From Lachnospiraceae bacterium (GTDB lineage: Bacteria > Bacillota > Clostridia > Lachnospirales > Lachnospiraceae): a stretch of 54,488 nt of DNA. A program made the position numbers and the translations under genes. The stretch is taken from positions 1-54,488 of the forward strand of contig JAAUZI010000051.1 of NCBI GenBank assembly GCA_014804645.1. The letters are read 5' to 3'. Each line of letters begins with the position of its first letter. Position 1 is the stretch's first letter. Under the pieces are notes generated by a model that did not search any database, was not told the origin of the DNA, and saw only the letters and a list, made by a program, of their open reading frames with translations. Of this stretch, positions 50,050 to 54,488 are shown piece after piece.

Positions 50050-51160
50050 AGCCTTATGGGTATATGGGATATGGACATTGTCGGTGGTACTGGTGAACCT
50101 GGCCGCCGCTCTGATTCCGGGGCTGAGTGATTGGTATATCCGGCATATTTTTCCCGTGTGGGTAAACACATATGGACGGCTGATGGATATTTTCCCCTTT
50201 TCTGTGGGAGAATGGATGCTGGCGGCCGGCGTGGGGCTGGTATGTATGGCATTGGCGCTGGGGCCGGTATCGGGGCTGGCGCTGGCGGCTTGCTGGCGTC
50301 GGGGACTGGTATGGATTCGCCGCTACTATGTCTTCTTTGTGTGGACGCTGCTGGCCGTGTGTACGGTCATGACGCTGAACTGCTCTCTGTTGTATCATGC
50401 AAGTACTTTTTCCGAACAGTATTTTCCCCACGCCCGGGAGAGCTATACCCTGGAGGAACTCATTGAGCTGCGGAATATGGTGGTGGAGAAATGCAATGTC
50501 CTGTCTCTGGAGATGGAGCGGGATGAGGAGGGGAATATCCTGTATAATGGGAGTGCCCGGGATATGCAGGAGGAGGCCATCCGCGCCATGCGGCAGCTGG
50601 GTCAGAGCTATGACCAGTTGGACGGCTATTATCCCCATCCCAAGCCCTTTGCCGCCTCGGATTTTTTTTGCCAGCAGTATATGCAGGGCTATTATTTCCC
50701 CTTCTCCATGGAGGCAAACTATAATGATGTGATGTATATTATGAACAAGCCGGACACTTTTTGCCATGAGCTGGCTCATCTGAGAGGGTATATCTATGAG
50801 GACGAGGCCAATTTTATCAGTTTTCTGGCCTGTATTCAGTCCGACAATGCTGTGTTTGAATACAGCGGGTATCTGGCTGTGTTAAACTATCTGGATAATG
50901 ATTTCTACAAGGCCGTGGGCAAGGACCGGGAGCGGTATCTGGCCCAGCCCCGGATATCGTCCCAGGTGACGGCGGACAATGTGTTTGTGACGCAGGAGGA
51001 GTGGGAGCGAATCAACGGAAAGGCTCTCATTGACACGGAGACGGTGGATCAGGTGTCGGACGTGCTGCGGGATACCAGCCTTAAGGCTTTTGGTATCAGC
51101 GACGGGGTACTCAGCTACAACCGGGTGGTGCAGCTGCTTTTGGAGTGGTATTATTTATAA
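50009..51160 (+). CDS. DUF3810 membrane protein with HELAH zinc-protease motif
   Basis: A 383-residue protein with three N-terminal helices (~15-35, ~65-95, ~105-125) and an extracellular domain. The domain carries CHELAH followed by DEANFISFLAC, the HExxH zinc motif and downstream Glu of a gluzincin-like metallopeptidase, as in the DUF3810 family. The start (ATG 50009 or GTG 50006) lies in the end of the MATE gene with GGAGG upstream, so the genes are coupled. The protease activity is inferred from the motif only. Confidence 0.8.
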   Translation: MEKVRHRGQKRGHRALWVYGIWTLSVVLVNLAAALIPGLSDWYIRHIFPVWVNTYGRLMDIFPFSVGEWMLAAGVGLVCMALALGPVSGLALAACWRRGLVWIRRYYVFFVWTLLAVCTVMTLNCSLLYHASTFSEQYFPHARESYTLEELIELRNMVVEKCNVLSLEMERDEEGNILYNGSARDMQEEAIRAMRQLGQSYDQLDGYYPHPKPFAASDFFCQQYMQGYYFPFSMEANYNDVMYIMNKPDTFCHELAHLRGYIYEDEANFISFLACIQSDNAVFEYSGYLAVLNYLDNDFYKAVGKDRERYLAQPRISSQVTADNVFVTQEEWERINGKALIDTETVDQVSDVLRDTSLKAFGISDGVLSYNRVVQLLLEWYYL

Positions 51161-51184
51161 ATGTATTAATAAGTCAAGTTTTGA

Positions 51185-51213
51185 TTTACAAATTTTCCTA
51201 TATGGTTTATAAT
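51185..51213 (+). promoter_or_regulatory. promoter of the diguanylate cyclase gene
   Basis: TTTACA (51185-51190) and TATAAT (51208-51213) are 17 bases apart. A ~120-base leader follows, GC-rich with a CCCGC/GCGGG hairpin around 51297-51318; it holds the 12-base word CCGCGATATGCA also seen in the element at 1694. Confidence 0.65.
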
Positions 51214-51341
51214 CTTATGGTATTTCACATTCCGATAAAGAGTCTGCGGCCGCCGGGAGCGTAATCCGGCATTGTGCGGCGCAGTACTGCGGAGGCATCC
51301 CGCGATATGCACAGCGGGCAGGATTTGGAAGGCGTATCTGT

Positions 51342-52442
51342 ATGATTGTAGTTGACCTGATAAAGAAATTATTGAAACGTGGCGCAGAATCCGCGAAATT
51401 TAAATACAGTTTGATTATCAGCATGATTGGAATGGTGCATGTCTGCCTGGTGGTCTTTTTTTGCGTTTTGCACATTGTTCCCATGGCCCTGCTGAATACA
51501 GGCAGTGTGCTGGTCTATGTGACCTGCTTTTGGGCAATTCGCCATGACAAGAGCATGCGCATGGTGTTTTATGCCACCTATCTGGAGATCATTGTGCAGT
51601 CCTTTGCCGCCACACTTTGTATCGGCTGGCGTTTTGGTTTCCCGCAGTATGTGATCGCTCTGGTTCCCTTTGGTTATTACATGTGCCATGCTTTGCTTGA
51701 CAAAAGGCGCAGATATGTGATCGCCACAGTGTTGGGGGTGATTGCTCTGATCTCCTTTGTCAGCTGCAGGGTGCTGTCCATGTATTTTGGCGCGCTGTAT
51801 CAGTTGAACGTGCCGGAGGCCGTGGAACTGGGAACATATATTTTTAACTCCCTCTGTAATTTTGGTTTTTTGTTTATAATCACGGTGATTTTTCTCGTGG
51901 AGATACAGACGGCTGCCAATCAGCTGCAGAGACAGAACGAAATATTGGACACCATGGCCCATATTGACCCGCTTACGGGACTGTACAACCGCCGCAGCAT
52001 GCACACGTTTTTAAACAGTGCTCTGGAGAGTGAGTCCTTCTGCCTGGTCATGTGCGATATTGACGATTTTAAAAAGATCAATGACACCTATGGACATGAT
52101 ACGGGGGACAATGTGCTGAGAGAGATTGCCCGTATGGTACAGAGCCAGATGGGCCAGCATGACCGCGCCTGCCGCTGGGGCGGGGAGGAAATGCTGCTGC
52201 TCATTCACGGCGACCTGGAGCAGGCCTGTCAGATCGCTGAGGGTATCCGCAATGCGGTGAATGATTTTGCGTTCTGCCTCAAGGGGCAGAGCATACACTG
52301 CTCTATCACGATCGGCGTGGCGTTGCATCAGGAGGGAGACGGGATTGACCACACCATCACCCAGGCCGACAACAATCTGTATTACGGAAAGCGCAACGGC
52401 AAAAACAGAGTCGTGTCGGATTTGGAGCTGAAAACGGGGTAG
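51342..52442 (+). CDS. diguanylate cyclase (GGDEF domain)
   Basis: A 366-residue inner-membrane protein. Six hydrophobic helices (~20-190) precede a GGDEF domain with DPLTGLYNRRS, DIDDFKKINDTYGHDTGD and the active site WGGEEMLLLI. It makes cyclic di-GMP from two GTP. The inhibitory RxxD site would end six residues before GGEE, where the sequence reads GQHD; the missing Arg suggests no product feedback. The helical part may be a sensor of unknown signal. The ATG at 51342 has GGAAGG upstream. An HD-GYP phosphodiesterase is encoded 16 kb away in the same window. Confidence 0.9.
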   Translation: MIVVDLIKKLLKRGAESAKFKYSLIISMIGMVHVCLVVFFCVLHIVPMALLNTGSVLVYVTCFWAIRHDKSMRMVFYATYLEIIVQSFAATLCIGWRFGFPQYVIALVPFGYYMCHALLDKRRRYVIATVLGVIALISFVSCRVLSMYFGALYQLNVPEAVELGTYIFNSLCNFGFLFIITVIFLVEIQTAANQLQRQNEILDTMAHIDPLTGLYNRRSMHTFLNSALESESFCLVMCDIDDFKKINDTYGHDTGDNVLREIARMVQSQMGQHDRACRWGGEEMLLLIHGDLEQACQIAEGIRNAVNDFAFCLKGQSIHCSITIGVALHQEGDGIDHTITQADNNLYYGKRNGKNRVVSDLELKTG

Positions 52443-52476
52443 AAGATGAAATAAATAAAAAAAATTGGAAAAGGTA

Positions 52477-52505
52477 TTGACAATCCGAGGCGTGGCATGT
52501 AAAAT
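52477..52505 (+). promoter_or_regulatory. promoter of the tRNA-Gly pair
   Basis: A perfect TTGACA (52477-52482) and TAAAAT (52500-52505) are 17 bases apart, about 40 bases before the first tRNA. Confidence 0.8.
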
Positions 52506-52544
52506 AACCAATGTTGTGACAGATTACCGCCTCAACGTTTGTAT

Positions 52545-52615
52545 GCGGGTGTAGTTCAATGGTAGAACACCAGCCTTCCAAGCTGGATACGTGGGTTCGA
52601 TTCCCATCACCCGCT
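52545..52615 (+). tRNA. tRNA-Gly (anticodon TCC)
   Basis: A 71-base cloverleaf. The acceptor stem GCGGGTG pairs with CACCCGC, the anticodon stem CCAGC/GCTGG encloses the loop CTTCCAA with anticodon TCC, and the T-loop is GGTTCGATTCC. The discriminator is T and CCA is not encoded. Confidence 0.97.
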
Positions 52616-52641
52616 CTCATAACCCTTAAGTCTGTGTATTT

Positions 52642-52713
<72 letters not shown>

Positions 52714-52773
52714 CTCTGCGACAATTAGGAGCTCCGTCATGGGCGGTGTTTCGCATACTGTTTTCTTGATTCA

Positions 52774-52806
52774 GTGACGCACGGTATCGTGTATCACTTT
52801 TTTTGT
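52774..52806 (+). terminator. terminator after the tRNA pair
   Basis: GTGA-CACG pairs with CGTG-TCAC across a four-base loop (52774-52797) with small internal mismatches, followed by a run of Ts. Confidence 0.7.
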
Positions 52807-52887
52807 GTAAAATAAAATTTCTCTTTGTTGGCGAAAACCTAAACAAAATAGCCCGCGAGAGACGGACATACTAACAAGACGAAGACA

Positions 52888-52983
52888 TTAGAAGATATAA
52901 GATCCTTCTTCAAATTCGTCTTCGTCAAGGTCGTCATTCTCGGTAAGGAAGTAATGCATGTCGAGCAGGTCGGAACCAGTCAT
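52888..52983 (-). CDS. tiny acidic protein overlapping the RHH gene
   Basis: A 31-residue frame that begins MTGSDLLDMHYFLTEN and continues with a run of Asp/Glu (DDLDEDEFEE). Its ATG overlaps the stop of the ribbon-helix-helix gene as ATGA, a sign of coupled translation. No family is known to me. The strong negative charge and partner position suggest it could bind the basic RHH protein or act in one toxin-antitoxin-like pair, but nothing proves it. Confidence 0.5.
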   Translation of the reverse strand: MTGSDLLDMHYFLTENDDLDEDEFEEGSYIF

Positions 52984-53174
52984 GTTTTTTCGGTTTTTTC
53001 TTGTAGGGATGTTTCCATGTTGTCTAACGCATACTCGCAAGCTTGTATTACGAAACCCGAAAATGTAGTATTTTGTCCTATTAGCGCTTTTTCAATTTCA
53101 TTAATCAAAGGGACAGGAAATCGTATTGTTTTATTTTCTGTCTCTTTTTTATCGGGTTTTATTTGAAATGCCAC
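52980..53174 (-). CDS. ribbon-helix-helix DNA-binding protein
   Basis: A 64-residue protein of the Arc/CopG-like group. A beta-strand (NKTIRFPVPL) is followed by two helices (INEIEKALIGQN and TFSGFVIQACEYALDNM). It starts with GTG at 53174, seven bases after AGGAGG. It is divergent from the repeat-lipoprotein gene, and four GTATTGC boxes lie between them, the probable operators. An acidic 31-residue frame overlaps its stop. Confidence 0.8.
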   Translation of the reverse strand: MAFQIKPDKKETENKTIRFPVPLINEIEKALIGQNTTFSGFVIQACEYALDNMETSLQEKTEKT

Positions 53175-53200
53175 TTTTTTTCCTCCTATTTCTTATAATT

Positions 53201-53268
53201 GTATTGCATATTGCCAATAAAATGAGCAATACATTTGTATTGCAAGATGTATTGCTAAATGATATAAT
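53201..53268. promoter_or_regulatory. divergent promoter region with four GTATTGC boxes
   Basis: GTATTGC occurs at 53201-53207, 53237-53243 and 53249-53255, and inverted at 53226-53232. The pair at 53226-53243 forms a palindrome overlapping the -35 TTGCAA (53240-53245) of the lipoprotein promoter; its -10 TATAAT is at 53263-53268, 17 bases on. The last two boxes are 12 bases apart, a spacing that suits dimeric RHH repressors. The first box lies beside the likely minus-strand promoter of the RHH gene. Confidence 0.7.
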
Positions 53269-53309
53269 GTGAATTGTAGAATTTGGGTTAGTCGAGGAGG
53301 TAAGGACAA

Positions 53310-54245
53310 ATGAAAAAGAAACGAATGAGAGTTATTTGTATAGTGAGTGTTATGAGTATTTTGTTTACAAGCTGTTGCCTGTCACATGATTGGCAGGAAG
53401 CTACCTGCGTGAGCTCTAAAACCTGTTCAGAATGTGGAAAGATTGAAGGAGAAGCATTAGGGCATGCATGGCAGGAGGCTACCTGTACCGAACCAAAGGC
53501 TTGCTCCGTATGTGGAGAAACAGAAGGAGAAGCATTAGGACATGCATGGCAGGAGGCTACCTGTACTGAACCAAAGACCTGCTCTGTCTGCGGAGAGACA
53601 GGGGATAAAGCATTAGGGCATGCATGGCGGGAAGCTACCTGTACTGAACCAAAGACCTGCTCTGTCTGCGGGGAGACAGGGGATGAAGCATTAGGGCATG
53701 CATGGCAGGAGGCTACCTGCATCAAACCAAAGACCTGTTCTGTCTGCGGGGAGACGGAGGGAGAGACATTGGCGGCGCATGCATGGCAGGAGGCTACCTG
53801 CACTAAACCAAAGACTTGCTCTGTCTGTGGCGAATCAGAAGGCGAAACAATACCACATGACTTTAATGCTGAAGGAATTTGTTCAATGTGTCAGATGACA
53901 AAAATTGCATTAACATGGCAAAATGTTGGGGATTATCTTCATGCAACATACAGTTTGGAAAGTAGTGGTTCAAATTATCACATCACGGTAACCGTTGCAC
54001 CTGTTTCCAGTAGTTATTCATTTCAAGACGCACAAGTTCATATCGGAATGAATTTATATGAAAATAACGGAACCCTATTATATGATGCGCCACTTGACCT
54101 CAACTTTGATGATTGTGAACAATTTTATGATTTAGATAATGAAGGTAATTTGACTATAGAAGGCCATTTTCCGAAAAATTATAACCTTGATGATTTGCGT
54201 CCCATTCAAATTTACGATGCCAAAGGATTTTGTATAAAAAACTAA
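53310..54245 (+). CDS. lipoprotein with six Cys-rich 26-residue repeats
   Basis: A 311-residue protein. The signal peptide ends in a lipobox FTSC (C22). Residues 26-182 are six near-identical 26-residue units of the form HAWQEATCTEPKTCSVCG plus an acidic tail (ETEGEALG). Each has three Cys, one conserved His and one Trp, so each could bind a metal like a small zinc ribbon. A seventh, degenerate unit (HDFNAEGICSMCQ) follows. The C-terminal ~110 residues (YSLESSGSNYHITVTV ... DAKGFCIKN) look like a beta-sandwich I do not recognise. It is expressed divergently from the RHH gene and followed by a paralogue. Similar repeats are common in clostridial surface proteins, function unknown. Confidence 0.8.
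   Translation: MKKKRMRVICIVSVMSILFTSCCLSHDWQEATCVSSKTCSECGKIEGEALGHAWQEATCTEPKACSVCGETEGEALGHAWQEATCTEPKTCSVCGETGDKALGHAWREATCTEPKTCSVCGETGDEALGHAWQEATCIKPKTCSVCGETEGETLAAHAWQEATCTKPKTCSVCGESEGETIPHDFNAEGICSMCQMTKIALTWQNVGDYLHATYSLESSGSNYHITVTVAPVSSSYSFQDAQVHIGMNLYENNGTLLYDAPLDLNFDDCEQFYDLDNEGNLTIEGHFPKNYNLDDLRPIQIYDAKGFCIKN
53385..53855 (+). repeat. six tandem 78-base coding repeats
   Basis: The DNA units are nearly identical between copies 2 and 4, with period 78 bases (81 for the fifth, which has one extra codon). They encode the Cys-rich repeats of the lipoprotein and could expand or contract by slippage or recombination. The same unit is present in the neighbouring paralogue. Confidence 0.8.
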
Positions 54246-54263
54246 CAGTGGAGGTAACAACAA

Positions 54264-54488
54264 ATGAAAAAAACTATTTTATCTATTTGTACTATGGGAA
54301 TTGTGAGCATTTTACTTACGGGCTGCTGTTTATCACATGAATGGCAGGAAGCCACTTGTACAACTCCCAAAATTTGTGTCAAGTGTGAAAAAACAGAAGG
54401 AGAAGCATTAGGGCATGAATGGCAGGAGGCTACTTGTACTGAACCTAAAACCTGTTCTGTATGTGGAGAAACAGAAGGAGAAGCATTA
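54264..54488 (+). CDS. second repeat lipoprotein, truncated by the window end
   Basis: This gene starts 18 bases after its paralogue, with GGAGGT upstream of ATG 54264. The signal peptide ends in a good lipobox LLTGC, followed directly by two repeats (HEWQEATCTTPKICVKC, then HEWQEATCTEPKTCSVCG). It has no stop in the window, so length and C-terminus are unknown. It is an evident tandem duplicate of the previous gene. Confidence 0.85.
   Translation, partial: MKKTILSICTMGIVSILLTGCCLSHEWQEATCTTPKICVKCEKTEGEALGHEWQEATCTEPKTCSVCGETEGEAL

Overview
The window looks like a chromosomal stretch of a low-to-mid GC Firmicute, most likely a gut Lachnospiraceae-type Clostridium. This rests on the AGGAGG-type ribosome sites, a type II-A CRISPR system with csn2, a YerB/DUF3048 lipoprotein, plant-glycan hydrolases, LacZ, rubrerythrin and a FocA-type transporter. 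No species can be named from the sequence alone. Coding density is high and most operons run left to right.

Region by region. 1-2.4 kb: three tandem ~70-bp promoter-like repeats, then an acyltransferase with a zinc ribbon and an HD-domain hydrolase. 2.4-11.3 kb: a phosphonate cluster. It holds an aminotransferase, a PEP mutase fused to a nucleotidyltransferase, a second nucleotidyltransferase and phosphonopyruvate decarboxylase. These are followed by a membrane sulfatase/phosphoethanolamine-transferase-like protein, a small membrane protein and a protein that fuses a YidC-type insertase domain to a TagF-like glycerophosphotransferase. Together they can make 2-aminoethylphosphonate, activate it with CTP and probably place it on a surface polymer. 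11.3-15.6 kb: a MacAB-like export system and a HAD phosphatase.

15.6-23.2 kb: a complete type II-A CRISPR-Cas locus. A type I toxin-antitoxin module (30-residue holin-like toxin on the minus strand, antisense RNA on the plus strand) sits immediately before it. A tracrRNA on the minus strand has a near-consensus promoter. Then come cas9-cas1-cas2-csn2 as an overlapping operon and an array of 16 repeats. The toxin 5' leader shares a 10-nt word with the tracrRNA anti-repeat, which raises the untested idea that CRISPR RNAs touch toxin control.

23.2-34 kb: mostly minus-strand accessory genes. They include a DUF1113-type membrane protein, a prenyltransferase-fold protein with a Cys-rich partner, two flavin-type oxidase-like proteins (one fused to a helix-turn-helix), rubrerythrin and an acyltransferase. 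A FocA-type channel, two decayed mobile-element remnants, an HTH protein with a BtrH-like domain and a P-loop kinase follow. 33.4-42.6 kb: an HD-GYP response protein, a GH63-like/GH43 glycosidase pair, an APC transporter with UspA domains and a MerR regulator with a duplicated C-terminal domain.

42.7-52.4 kb: a membrane protein and LacZ behind an operator-like palindrome, a YerB-like lipoprotein, a MATE exporter, a DUF3810 putative metallopeptidase and a GGDEF diguanylate cyclase. 52.5-54.5 kb: two glycine tRNAs, then a ribbon-helix-helix gene overlapping a tiny acidic ORF. These are divergent from two tandem lipoproteins built of Cys-rich 26-residue repeats, and share with them a promoter region carrying four GTATTGC boxes. 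The second lipoprotein runs off the window.
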